The position numbers and the translations under genes were made by a program. The notes under the pieces were generated by a model, which saw nothing but the letters and a program-made list of their open reading frames with translations, searched no databases and was not told where the DNA came from. A stretch of DNA of 64,000 bases from Pelagibacteraceae bacterium AG-430-F16. Its GTDB lineage: Bacteria; Pseudomonadota; Alphaproteobacteria; Pelagibacterales; Pelagibacteraceae. Below, in pieces: positions 31,405-40,174 of the stretch. The stretch covers positions 72,001 through 136,000 of the forward strand of contig QCOG01000002.1 in the NCBI GenBank assembly GCA_003213015.1. Direction: 5' to 3'. Positions within the stretch are counted from its first letter, which is position 1, and every line of letters begins with the position of its first letter.

Positions 31405-32844
31405 TTAGGCTACCTTTCTCTTTGAGTCCTTTAAATCTTTCAAATATTTATGAATACTTTCTGCAACATCTCTTCCATCTTTTATAGCCCAAACAACCAA
31501 AGAAGCTCCACGAACTATATCGCCAGCAGCAAATACACCTTTTACACTTGTCTCCATAGTATCAAAATCAATTTTTATTGTACCCCATCTTGAAACTTGT
31601 AATTTGTTTTCACCAAATAAAACTGGTAAATCTTCCGGGTCGAAGCCTAATGATTTAATAACCATGTCAGCTTTCAATTCGAAATCAGAATTTTCTTGAA
31701 TGATAGGTTTTCTTCTTCCACTTTCATCAGGATCTCCAAGTTTTATTTTATCTACAGAAACTTTTTCTATTTTGTTTTTACCTAAAAACATTTTTGGACT
31801 AGATAACCAAACAAATTCAACACCTTCTTCCTCTGCGTTTGCAACTTCTCTTGATGAACCAGGCATGTTTTCTTTATCTCTTCTGTATAAACATTTCACC
31901 GACTTAGCTTTCTGTCTTACGGCAGTTCTTACACAGTCCATTGCGGTATCACCACCTCCGATTACAATTACATCTTTATTTTTTGCATCTAGAGATCCAT
32001 TATCAAAGTTTTCAACCTTATCTCCAAGACCCTTTTTATTTGATGCGGTCAAAAATTCCATAGCAGGGTAAATGTTGTTCAAATCGCTTCCTTCAATTTC
32101 AATTTCTCTTGGTTTATAAACCCCAGTAGAAATTAAAATTGCGTCATGCCTTTCTCTCAATTCGTTTAATGATGCATCTTTTCCAACTTCAAAATTTAAA
32201 ACAAACTTAATACCACCATCTTGTAAAAGCTTTGTTCTTCTCTCGACAACATGTTTTTCCAATTTAAAATTTGGTATTCCGTATATTAATAATCCACCAG
32301 CTCTATCATATCTATCGTAGATAGTTATTTGGTAACCTTTTTTTCTGAGTTGCTCGGCGCAAGCCATACCTGCGGGTCCAGATCCAATGATTCCTATACT
32401 TTGAGTTAATTCCCTCTCAACTTTGATTGGCTTTACCCAACCCTTATCCCAAGCATTGTCGGTTATAAATTTCTCAACAGATCCTATCGTTACCGTGCCA
32501 TGACCAGACTGTTCGATAACACAATTCCCTTCACACAATCTATCTTGCGGACAAATTCTTCCGCAGACTTCTGGCATATTATTTGTACTTTGAGATAAAT
32601 TGTAAGCCTCTTCTAATCTTCCCTCCGCTGTAAGTTTTAACCAATCTGGAATATTGTTACTTAAAGGACAGTGAACTTGGCAAAAAGGAACACCGCATTG
32701 TGAGCATCTGCTTGATTGTTCTTTCGCACCTTCATGAATGAACTCTTTATATATCTCATTAAAATCTTCTTTTCTGGAATCGGTTTTCCTTTTAGGTGGG
32801 TTCTGTTGACCTATTTCCACAAATTTGAGCATTTTTTCAGACAT
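31405..32844 (-). CDS. gltD: Glutamate synthase small subunit
   Basis: The FAD/NADPH subunit that feeds electrons to GltB. The N-terminal [4Fe-4S] modules are CSQCGVPFCQVHCPLSNN and CGRICPQDRLCEGNCV. The FAD motif IGIIGSGPAGMACAEQL is near 150, the NADPH motif VIVIGGGDTAMDC near 293, and the C-terminal FAD contact GVFAAGDIVRGASLVVWAI is present. At 479 aa it is typical. It is first in the gltD-gltB pair and divergent from uppP across a 178-bp region, which is unusually long for this window and contains a TGCA-N9-TGCA dyad. Confidence 0.96.
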   Translation of the reverse strand: MSEKMLKFVEIGQQNPPKRKTDSRKEDFNEIYKEFIHEGAKEQSSRCSQCGVPFCQVHCPLSNNIPDWLKLTAEGRLEEAYNLSQSTNNMPEVCGRICPQDRLCEGNCVIEQSGHGTVTIGSVEKFITDNAWDKGWVKPIKVERELTQSIGIIGSGPAGMACAEQLRKKGYQITIYDRYDRAGGLLIYGIPNFKLEKHVVERRTKLLQDGGIKFVLNFEVGKDASLNELRERHDAILISTGVYKPREIEIEGSDLNNIYPAMEFLTASNKKGLGDKVENFDNGSLDAKNKDVIVIGGGDTAMDCVRTAVRQKAKSVKCLYRRDKENMPGSSREVANAEEEGVEFVWLSSPKMFLGKNKIEKVSVDKIKLGDPDESGRRKPIIQENSDFELKADMVIKSLGFDPEDLPVLFGENKLQVSRWGTIKIDFDTMETSVKGVFAAGDIVRGASLVVWAIKDGRDVAESIHKYLKDLKDSKRKVA

Positions 32845-32953
32845 AGTGTGGTGGCTTATATATTATTAGACTGTTGAATAAAACGAAAAATAGGACAGTT
32901 ATTATTACCTATATTTTAAAAAATTCACTGTTTTTGCTTGTTTTTTCCTGTTT

Positions 32954-32970
32954 TGCATACCTCATATGCA
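32954..32970. promoter_or_regulatory. 17-bp dyad TGCA-N9-TGCA between gltD and uppP
   Basis: TGCATACCTCATATGCA is a perfect TGCATA-N5-TATGCA inverted repeat. The outer TGCA half-sites and the 17-bp total length are the same architecture as the NtrC-family consensus (TGCAC...GTGCA). It lies about 110 bp upstream of gltD and 53 bp upstream of uppP. A nitrogen-regulatory role is inferred from the gltBD context. Confidence 0.4.
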
Positions 32971-33022
32971 TTCATGTTATTGCTTTAATTTACCCCTAAT
33001 TAGTTTAGTTAAATAATTAATA

Positions 33023-33787
33023 ATGGCGGAATTCATCGAAATTATAATTTTATCTGCAATACAAGGGATATCTGAATTTATTCCTGTCAGTTCATCTGCT
33101 CACTTATACTTAATGTCTGAATTACAAAATTTTGAGATAAAGTCTCTTTTGACTGATGTTTCTCTTCATCTAGGATCACTATTAGCAATACTATTTTATT
33201 TTAGAGATGATTTTTTAAAATTATTCAAAGATCAAAAATTACTTAAATTATTAATTTTTGGATCTCTACCTCTAATTATAGTTGGTTTCGTTGTATTCAA
33301 AACTGGCTTAATTAATTATTTTAGAAACTTTGAAATAATAGCGTGGACCACCATAATTTTCGCAATCTTTTTATATTTTGCTGATAAATTTTCTGTAAGA
33401 AAAAAAATAGATTCAGATTTAAATTTAAGATTGATACTTGCTATTGGAATTTTTCAGGTGCTTGCATTAATTCCAGGGGTGAGTAGAGCTGGGATTGTTA
33501 TTACTGCTGGTAGATTGCTCAACTTTGACCGATACGACTCAGCCAAAATTTCATTTTTTTTATCTGTACCGGCAATCGCCGGCGCAAGCTTTTTAAACTT
33601 AAAAGAATTAACTCTTTCTAATATTGAGCTAAATTTTATAGTTATACTTGCAGTCATCTGCTCTTTTATTTTTTCATATGTTACAATTAAATATTTTTTA
33701 ATTTTTGTTAAAAAATTTAGTATGAATTTTTTTGTAATTTATAGAATTTGCTTAGGATTAGTCTTATTTTGGTTTATCTATACTTAG
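33023..33787 (+). CDS. uppP: Undecaprenyl-diphosphate phosphatase (UppP/BacA)
   Basis: An integral membrane enzyme that recycles undecaprenyl pyrophosphate for peptidoglycan and surface glycan synthesis. The two catalytic motifs are present: QGISEFIPVSSSAHL near the N-terminus and LIPGVSRAGIVITAGRLL at about 150. Seven or eight hydrophobic segments cover most of the 254 aa. Its 3' end overlaps the convergent EamA transporter by 24 bp, so transcription of the two must be terminated inside coding sequence or the transcripts overlap. Confidence 0.94.
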   Translation: MAEFIEIIILSAIQGISEFIPVSSSAHLYLMSELQNFEIKSLLTDVSLHLGSLLAILFYFRDDFLKLFKDQKLLKLLIFGSLPLIIVGFVVFKTGLINYFRNFEIIAWTTIIFAIFLYFADKFSVRKKIDSDLNLRLILAIGIFQVLALIPGVSRAGIVITAGRLLNFDRYDSAKISFFLSVPAIAGASFLNLKELTLSNIELNFIVILAVICSFIFSYVTIKYFLIFVKKFSMNFFVIYRICLGLVLFWFIYT

Positions 33788-34669
33788 CCGCTTTAATTCT
33801 GGCATCAATTGTGAAAGTAAAACTCCGCCAAGAATAAATAAACATCCTAAAATATTATCTATGTTCAAAATTTGATTTAATATAATCCAAGCTGCTATTG
33901 TTGCAAAAACACCCTCTAATGAATAAATTATTGCTGCTGGTGCGGGACTAATGTTTTTTTGTGCATAAATTTGTAAAACAAAGGCAAATCCACCAGATAA
34001 TACGCCCGCATAAAGAATTTCATATGTCTCCGATAAAATATTTGAAATTGTAAAAGTCTCATAAACTAATCCAATAAAGATTGATAAAATTGATACTATT
34101 AAGGTTTGAATAAGGCCGACTGTGACTGGTAAATCAAATTTTTCTACCAGTTGACCGATAAAAATAATGTGTAAACTCCAAAACAAAGCACATATCAATA
34201 CTAATATGTCTCCTTTTCTGACTGATGCGTCGTAAAAATTTGTTAGCAGATATCCTCCTACTACACACAACAAAACAGACGGCCAAACACTCCAATGAAC
34301 TTTTTTTCGATAAAGGATATAAAGAACAAATGGTACTAAAGGTACATAAAAAATTGTAAAGAAAGCTGCATTAGCTACATCAGTGTAGAGGAGCGCAACT
34401 TGTTGTAATGCAGAGGCTAAGAATAAAAATATACCTATAGAGATTGAGAGATACAGAAAATTTCTTCTATCTTTATTAAATTCATTAAAAAATTTATTTT
34501 TTTCAATTATTAAAAAAAAAGGAACTAGCGCAAGGAAACCAACTAAAAATCTCACCCCATTAAATGTGAAAGGCCCAATTTCATCCATCCCAGTGTCTTG
34601 TGCAATAAACGTGGTACCCCAGATTAAACAACAAACAAATGCACTTATAAGTGATAGTCTTTTTGACAT
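33764..34669 (-). CDS. EamA/DMT-superfamily transporter
   Basis: A 301-aa membrane protein with about ten transmembrane helices in two EamA repeats. The first starts FVCCLIWGTTFIAQDTGMDEIGPFTFNGVRFL, and the second contains LVLICALFWSLHIIFIGQL with PAPAAIIYSLEGVFATIAAW near the end. EamA proteins export or import amino acids and other small metabolites, and the substrate is not predictable. It follows the aceF start region after a short gap on the same strand, so it may be read through from aceEF. Confidence 0.88.
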   Translation of the reverse strand: MSKRLSLISAFVCCLIWGTTFIAQDTGMDEIGPFTFNGVRFLVGFLALVPFFLIIEKNKFFNEFNKDRRNFLYLSISIGIFLFLASALQQVALLYTDVANAAFFTIFYVPLVPFVLYILYRKKVHWSVWPSVLLCVVGGYLLTNFYDASVRKGDILVLICALFWSLHIIFIGQLVEKFDLPVTVGLIQTLIVSILSIFIGLVYETFTISNILSETYEILYAGVLSGGFAFVLQIYAQKNISPAPAAIIYSLEGVFATIAAWIILNQILNIDNILGCLFILGGVLLSQLMPELKRLSIDKPK

Positions 34670-34677
34670 TTAGTTAA

Positions 34678-35574
34678 TTATATAGAGAGGTTGTAGGCAA
34701 AATTTTTACCCAAGTTTTCTTTAATCTCATTACAAAATCTTGCAGCATCTGCTCCGTTAATAATTCTGTGATCATAGGATAGTGACAGTGGAAGAATAAG
34801 TTTGTCACTTTTATCTTTTTGAAATATTTTTCCAATTCCTAATATGGCTACCTCAGGTGGATTTATTATAGGTGTAAAAAATGTTCCACCTATCCCACCA
34901 AGGCTAGTGATAGTTATTGAACCACCTTGAAATTCTTTTTTATCAATTTTTAAATTTCTACATTTATCACTTACCTCTTTTAATTTTTGAGATAAGTCAG
35001 ATATTTTAAATTTGTCGGCATCTCTTATTTTAGGAACCATAAGACCATGTGGAGTATCTACCGCAATACCAATATGAAAATATTTTTTTAATATAATTTG
35101 ATAATTTTCTTCATCTTTAATTGATGAATTGAATATAGGATATTTCATCATACTTTTCACCAATGCCTTAATTATAAAAGCAAGTGGAGTAACTTTCTTT
35201 TGCTCACCTGTGTAACCATCCTTTAAATTTTTACGGAAGTTTTCAAGTTCAGTAACATCAGCTTCATCATGGTGTGTAACATGTGGAATGGTTCTCCAAG
35301 ATTCGGATAACAACGGTGCCGCAAGCCTTTTCACTCTTGGCATTTCAACAATTTCTATTTCGCCAAATTCAGAGTGATCAACTAAGTTTTTTTTAGGTTC
35401 TGTTTTTTGGGTTTCTTCTACTAATATATTCTTTTTAGAATTTTTTATAAAATTTTTGACATCTTCCTCTGTTATTCTCCCGTTTCTTTGAGACCCTTTT
35501 AAGTTAGATATATCGGCCCCTAATTCACGTGCAAATTTTCTTACTTTTGGAGTAGCGAGTATTCTATTAAACAT
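34678..35574 (-). CDS. aceF: Dihydrolipoamide acetyltransferase (E2) lacking a lipoyl domain
   Basis: The acetyltransferase core of pyruvate dehydrogenase. It begins directly with the peripheral subunit-binding domain (LATPKVRKFARELGADISNL...RITEEDVKNF, residues 6-42), a short linker and the catalytic domain (about 70-298) with the active-site motif SYDHRIINGADAARF. The Asn in HRIING is the form seen in the gammaproteobacterial-type E2p, so it is not a defect. At 298 aa it is less than half the length of E. coli AceF, because no lipoyl domain is present. The upstream base pairs belong to aceE (stop 2 bp before), so no domain was lost to a frameshift here. Confidence 0.92.
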   Translation of the reverse strand: MFNRILATPKVRKFARELGADISNLKGSQRNGRITEEDVKNFIKNSKKNILVEETQKTEPKKNLVDHSEFGEIEIVEMPRVKRLAAPLLSESWRTIPHVTHHDEADVTELENFRKNLKDGYTGEQKKVTPLAFIIKALVKSMMKYPIFNSSIKDEENYQIILKKYFHIGIAVDTPHGLMVPKIRDADKFKISDLSQKLKEVSDKCRNLKIDKKEFQGGSITITSLGGIGGTFFTPIINPPEVAILGIGKIFQKDKSDKLILPLSLSYDHRIINGADAARFCNEIKENLGKNFAYNLSI

Positions 35575-35576
35575 AA

Positions 35577-38500
35577 TTATAATTTTGTAGGTATAGGTTT
35601 ATTTTTATCAATGTTATATTTCTCAATAGCTTGTTCTGCATATTTTGAGGGGATTAATTGTTCTTTTGCTAAAACACTTAAAGCATAAGTAACGATATAT
35701 TTTTTATCAACCTCAAAGAAATTTCTTAGTTTTTCTCTACTATCACTTCTTCCATATCCATCTGTTCCTAGCGAATAAAAACTTTTGTTAGTAAAAGGTC
35801 TTATTTGATCTGATGTAATTCTCATATAGTCTGATGCAGCCAATATGGGGCCTTCGGAGTCCTTTAAACAATTTTCAACATATGTATTTTTAGGTTTTTC
35901 ATTTGGATTTAAAAGATTAAATCTCTCCACCTCCATACCGTCTTTTCTTAATTCATTAAAACTTGTCACACTCCACACATCACAATCAATTTTAAAATCT
36001 TTGTCTAATATGTCCGCCGCCTGCATCATTTCTCTTAAAATAGTTCCAGATCCTAATAGTTGAATTTTTGTTTTTTTGTTTTTTGAAATTTGTTTAATTT
36101 TATACATTCCTTTTAAGATTGCTTCTTCAATATTTTTATCTTTTGGTATTGCTGGATGCGGATAATTTTCATTCATTGTTGTAATATAATAAAAAACATT
36201 TTCCTTTTTTTCATACATTCTTCTTAAACCATCTCTGAATATTACAGCTAACTCATAAGCAAAGGTTGGGTCATAGGAAACACAATTTGGTATTGTGGAA
36301 GCAAGTAGATGGCTATGTCCATCTTGATGTTGTAATCCTTCTCCAGCCAAAGTTGTTCTTCCAGATGTAGCGCCTATAAGAAATCCTCTTGCCTGACTAT
36401 CCCCTGCAGCCCAGGCGAAATCACCGACTCTTTGAAAACCAAACATTGAATAGAACAAATATATTGGAATCATTTCTATATCATGATTAGTGTATGATGT
36501 TCCTGCTGCTATCCAAGATGACATAGAACCAGCCTCTGTTATTCCCTCCTCTAACACCTGTCCTGATTTATCTTCCCTGTAAGATGAGAGTAGTTTTGCG
36601 TCTACAGGCTCATACTTTTGACCTTCATGCGCGTAAATACCAATTTTTTGAAAAAAGCCCTCCATACCAAATGTTCTAGCCTCATCAGGAATTATAGGAA
36701 CTAATTTAGGTGAAACATTTTTATCTCTTAAGAGGTTTGTTAACATTCTAACCAGTGCCATAGTCGTCGACATTTCTTTAGTGCCTGTCGATTGTTTCAT
36801 CACATCGAAGATATCTTTTGGAGGAACTTTAATTGGTTTTGCAAAAGATGATCTTTCAGGAATGAAACCTCCGAGTTGAAGTCTCCTCTCTTTTAAATAT
36901 TTTATTTCTTGTGAGTCTTCTTTTGGTCTGTAGTATTCAATATTTTTTACCTGCTCGTCAGTTAAAGGAACATCAAATCGATCTCTGTAATAAAGTAAAT
37001 CGTCTACGTCCAATTTTTTTTGTTGATGGGTGGTATTAATACTTTCCCCAGATTTACCCATTCCATAACCTTTGATAGTTTTAGCAATGATCACTGTTGG
37101 AGTACCTTTATTTTCTACTGCTCTATGGTAAGCTGAATACACTTTATGTGGATCATGGCCTCCTCGATTAAGCTTCCATATATCTCTATCGGTTAAGCTG
37201 GAGACCATTTCTTTTAATTCTTTGTATTTTCCAAAAAATTTGTCTCTTACATATGCACCGCCCTTCGCCTTAAATGCTTGATACTCACCATCAACAGCTT
37301 CATTCATTCTTTTTACCAATAAACCTGTTTTATCTTTTGCTAATAATTGGTCCCAGTAAGATCCCCATATCACCTTTAATACGTTCCAACCGGCTCCTCT
37401 AAAAATTCCCTCAAGTTCTTGGATAATTTTACCATTACCTCTAACAGGTCCATCTAATCTTTGAAGATTGCAGTTAACCACAAATATTAGGTTGTCTAAT
37501 TTTTCTCTGGATGCTAATCCAATTGCACCTAAAGACTCTGGTTCATCCATTTCCCCATCTCCTAAAAAGGCCCAAACTTTTCTATTCTCATCTTTAATCA
37601 AACCTCTATTAATTAAATATTTCATAAATCTTGCTTGGTAGATCGCTAACATTGGACCAAGACCCATTGATACAGTTGGAAACTGCCAGTAGTTCGGCAT
37701 CAGCCAAGGATGAGGATAAGAAGACAAACCACCTGGTAAGACCTCCTGTCTAAAAGAGTCTAATTGTTTCTCAGTTAATCTTCCCTCTAAAAAAGATCTT
37801 GCATAAATTCCAGGAGCACTATGACCTTGGAAATATATTAAATCTCCACCAAACTTATTATTTTTTGCTCTCCAAAAATGATTCATACCAACGTCATATA
37901 ATGTTGCAGCTGAAGCAAAGGTTCCTATATGACCGCCAAGATCAGGGTTTTTTTTATTAGCTCGTACAACCATAGCAGCTGCATTCCATCTAATTAAAGA
38001 TCTTATTTTTCTTTCAATGTTTTGATCCCCTGAAGATTTTTTATCTTCTTCAGGAGGAATAGTATTTATGTAGGGTGTATTTCGAGATAAGACTAAATCT
38101 GAACCTTCTTTATAAGAATGCTCAATTAATTGTTTTATTAAATATTGAGCTCTTTCTTTACCGTCATTTTGAAGTACTGCAGATAAAGACTCTAGCCACT
38201 CTTTAGTTTCAGTTGGATCTAAATCATTGCCATCAGATATTATTTCAATATTTCTGGTTGGTATCTTTTTCTCTTGGCTTATAGTTTGTGTTTCAACAGG
38301 TTTTTCTTGTTCTACTTTTTGAGATTTTTCTGCATCTACAATTATTTTTTCAGTATCTTTAGGAATATCTAAATTTTTGACTTCTTTTTTTTCAGGTTCA
38401 GGTTTTTTTTCAGAAGCAGATTGAATTTCTACCAGTTTATCTCCCTTTGAAACTTTATCACCAACTTTTACTAAAATTTTTAATACTTCGCCCTCTTCTG

Positions 38501-38648
38501 TGCTTGGTACTTCTACGCTTGATTTATCACTTTCAAGTGTAACAATAGAATCATTTTTTTGAATTTTTTGACCCTCTTTTACAAGAACTTCTATGATTTC
38601 TACGTTATCAAAATCTCCTATATCAGGTACTAGAATGTCTTTTTTCAT
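35577..38648 (-). CDS. aceE: Pyruvate dehydrogenase E1 (homodimeric type) with N-terminal lipoyl domain
   Basis: Residues 1-76 form a lipoyl domain (ILVPDIGDFDNVEIIEVLVK, with lipoyl-lysine 42 in ESDKSSVEVP). A Glu/Lys/Pro-rich linker follows (about 77-150), then the complete homodimeric AceE-type E1 (about 155-1023). The E1 part has HFWRAKNNKFGGDLIYFQGH, the thiamine-diphosphate motif GDGEMDEPES near 365, and GRTTLAGEGLQHQDGHSH. E. coli AceE is about 887 aa without a lipoyl domain. The fusion explains both the 1023-aa length here and the missing lipoyl domain in the adjoining E2. No lpd gene is in the window. Confidence 0.95.
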   Translation of the reverse strand: MKKDILVPDIGDFDNVEIIEVLVKEGQKIQKNDSIVTLESDKSSVEVPSTEEGEVLKILVKVGDKVSKGDKLVEIQSASEKKPEPEKKEVKNLDIPKDTEKIIVDAEKSQKVEQEKPVETQTISQEKKIPTRNIEIISDGNDLDPTETKEWLESLSAVLQNDGKERAQYLIKQLIEHSYKEGSDLVLSRNTPYINTIPPEEDKKSSGDQNIERKIRSLIRWNAAAMVVRANKKNPDLGGHIGTFASAATLYDVGMNHFWRAKNNKFGGDLIYFQGHSAPGIYARSFLEGRLTEKQLDSFRQEVLPGGLSSYPHPWLMPNYWQFPTVSMGLGPMLAIYQARFMKYLINRGLIKDENRKVWAFLGDGEMDEPESLGAIGLASREKLDNLIFVVNCNLQRLDGPVRGNGKIIQELEGIFRGAGWNVLKVIWGSYWDQLLAKDKTGLLVKRMNEAVDGEYQAFKAKGGAYVRDKFFGKYKELKEMVSSLTDRDIWKLNRGGHDPHKVYSAYHRAVENKGTPTVIIAKTIKGYGMGKSGESINTTHQQKKLDVDDLLYYRDRFDVPLTDEQVKNIEYYRPKEDSQEIKYLKERRLQLGGFIPERSSFAKPIKVPPKDIFDVMKQSTGTKEMSTTMALVRMLTNLLRDKNVSPKLVPIIPDEARTFGMEGFFQKIGIYAHEGQKYEPVDAKLLSSYREDKSGQVLEEGITEAGSMSSWIAAGTSYTNHDIEMIPIYLFYSMFGFQRVGDFAWAAGDSQARGFLIGATSGRTTLAGEGLQHQDGHSHLLASTIPNCVSYDPTFAYELAVIFRDGLRRMYEKKENVFYYITTMNENYPHPAIPKDKNIEEAILKGMYKIKQISKNKKTKIQLLGSGTILREMMQAADILDKDFKIDCDVWSVTSFNELRKDGMEVERFNLLNPNEKPKNTYVENCLKDSEGPILAASDYMRITSDQIRPFTNKSFYSLGTDGYGRSDSREKLRNFFEVDKKYIVTYALSVLAKEQLIPSKYAEQAIEKYNIDKNKPIPTKL

Positions 38649-38723
38649 CTATTTTTTTTAAAGATCAATATTTTAACATATTTATATCTTTTTTTCGTCA
38701 TCCTAAAATGAGTTTATTAGCTT

Positions 38724-38840
38724 ATGTTAAAAATATTTATTAATTTTATTAAGAAAAAGCCTAATTATAAAAATTTAGATGCAAAAATTTGGATACAAAA
38801 AATCATTCTAAATAAATATTATAAATCACTCAAATATTAA
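38724..38840 (+). CDS. Possible 38-aa small protein (MLKIFINF...)
   Basis: An ATG-initiated frame encoding a basic, Ile/Lys-rich peptide (starts MLKIFINFIKKKPNYKN) fills most of the gap between the aceE start and the thiolase stop, overlapping the thiolase by 4 bp. I see no Shine-Dalgarno. The AT-rich composition makes a chance ORF of this size quite possible. It is listed because gaps this long are rare in the window. Confidence 0.2.
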   Translation: MLKIFINFIKKKPNYKNLDAKIWIQKIILNKYYKSLKY

Positions 38841-39943
38841 TCTTTTTCTATACACATCGAAATTCCCATCCCTCCTCCGATGCATAGTGTTGCCAAACCT
38901 TTTTTTCCATTCATTTTTTTTAATTCATTAAGAAGTGTAACAAGAATTCTTGCTCCAGAGGCTCCTATAGGATGACCAAGTGCTATTGCTCCACCATTTA
39001 CATTTACTTTTTCTTTTGGAATCTTTAATTCTTTGATTACTGCAATACTTTGAGCGGCAAACGCTTCATTTATTTCAATTAAGTCCAAATCTTTTACATT
39101 CCATTTTGCTATTTCAAGAGCTTTGTTTGATGAGGGGATTGGCCCTAACCCCATCATTGATGGATCAACACCGCAAGTTGCCCAAGATACAATCTTTCCT
39201 AATATTTCTAGATTATTTTTTTCAGCTAACTCTCTTCTTGTTAATACCACTGCAGCTGCTCCATCATTGATACCAGATGAATTTCCAGGAGTGACAGTTC
39301 CTTTTTCCTTAAAAACAGAATTTAATTTTGATAGGTCGTTAATTGTAATTCCAGTTCTTGGATGTTCATCGATATCGTCATTAATAATTTCATCATCAAA
39401 TTTTTTTTTGTTCATTGCTAAATTTGCTTTCTGTTGAGACTGAAGTGCAAATTCATCTTGTTCTTGTCTTGATATATTATATTTTACAGCAACATTTTCA
39501 GCTGTAACACCCATATGATAATTATAAAAAGCATCCGTCAAACCATCTTTCATCATTTGATCATGAATTGAATTAGTCATACTTTCTTGACCACCGGCAA
39601 TTATAAAGTTTGCAGAATTTGTTAGTAATGATTGATATCCATTTACAATCGATCGTAGTCCAGATCCACACACCTGGTTGATAATTATTGCAGTCTTTTC
39701 TTTTGGAATTCCAGAATTAATAGCTGCTTGTCTTGCTGGATTTTGTCCACATGATCCTGTCAAAACTTGTCCTAATATTACCTCGTCAATTTCATCTACC
39801 TTTAACTTAGTCTTTTCAATTAAACTTTTAATTACCAACGAGCCTAAGTTATGAGCCTGCAGATCTTTATAAATACCTTTATATCTTCCTATGGCTGATC
39901 TTTGAGCTGCAACAAAAACAATATCTTTAGAATTTTTTGACAT
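38837..39943 (-). CDS. Acetyl-CoA acetyltransferase (thiolase), short form
   Basis: A thiolase with the acyl-enzyme Cys in INQVCGSGLRS (about 88), NEAFAAQSIAV, the His in NGGAIALGHPIGASGARIL and the C-terminal CIGGGMG. It condenses two acetyl-CoA or cleaves acetoacetyl-CoA. At 368 aa it is about 25 residues shorter than usual. The loop after GGQESM goes directly to MMKDGLTDAFYNYHMG, and the DEI...DEHPR segment is also shortened. Both shortenings leave the frame and catalytic residues intact. It is not in an obvious PHB or mevalonate cluster. Confidence 0.9.
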   Translation of the reverse strand: MSKNSKDIVFVAAQRSAIGRYKGIYKDLQAHNLGSLVIKSLIEKTKLKVDEIDEVILGQVLTGSCGQNPARQAAINSGIPKEKTAIIINQVCGSGLRSIVNGYQSLLTNSANFIIAGGQESMTNSIHDQMMKDGLTDAFYNYHMGVTAENVAVKYNISRQEQDEFALQSQQKANLAMNKKKFDDEIINDDIDEHPRTGITINDLSKLNSVFKEKGTVTPGNSSGINDGAAAVVLTRRELAEKNNLEILGKIVSWATCGVDPSMMGLGPIPSSNKALEIAKWNVKDLDLIEINEAFAAQSIAVIKELKIPKEKVNVNGGAIALGHPIGASGARILVTLLNELKKMNGKKGLATLCIGGGMGISMCIEKD

Positions 39944-40006
39944 TAATATAGAATAATTATTTATTTAAAAATTACATTATTAAATATGATTTTTTTTTAT
40001 AATACA

Positions 40007-40083
40007 GCGCCTGTAGCTCAACTGGATAGAGCGCTTGGCTACGGACCAGGAGGTTCTGGGTTCGACTCCTAGCAGGCGCACCA
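40007..40083 (+). tRNA. tRNA-Arg(ACG)
   Basis: The acceptor stem GCGCCTG/CAGGCGC is perfect. The anticodon arm CTTGG-CTACGGA-CCAGG gives anticodon ACG (read as inosine after deamination). The T arm CTGGG-TTCGACT-CCTAG and an encoded CCA complete it. A TATGAT element about 17 bp upstream may be its -10 box. Confidence 0.95.
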
Positions 40084-40087
40084 AATT

Positions 40088-40171
40088 ATGAAAATCTCTT
40101 TACAATCAAGTGTTGTATATTTTTTTACTATAGTGTTAATAGTTCTAATTTTATTAACAATATTTTTATAA
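40088..40171 (+). CDS. Possible 27-aa membrane peptide
   Basis: ATG to TAA encodes MKISLQSSVVYFFTIVLIVL plus a short hydrophobic tail, a single predicted membrane helix with a basic start. It fits exactly between the tRNA-Arg CCA and the thioesterase start (3 bp from its stop to the next ATG), as an operon member would. It is too short for the ORF track. Composition alone could produce such an ORF, so this is a candidate only. Confidence 0.35.
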   Translation: MKISLQSSVVYFFTIVLIVLILLTIFL

Positions 40172-40174
40172 ACA

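Noticed and set aside
34678-35574. E2 inactive because the HxxxDG motif reads HRIING
   Set aside because: The Asn version occurs in active gammaproteobacterial-type E2p enzymes, so it is not evidence of loss of function.
35577-38648. The long AceE as an assembly or frameshift artefact joining two genes
   Set aside because: The lipoyl domain, linker and E1 are in one uninterrupted frame with a natural Glu/Lys/Pro linker, and the E2 gene next door lacks precisely that domain.
39999-40004. TATAAT directly before tRNA-Arg as its -10 box
   Set aside because: It ends 2 bp before the tRNA 5' end, which would put the start point inside the tRNA. The TATGAT further upstream fits better.
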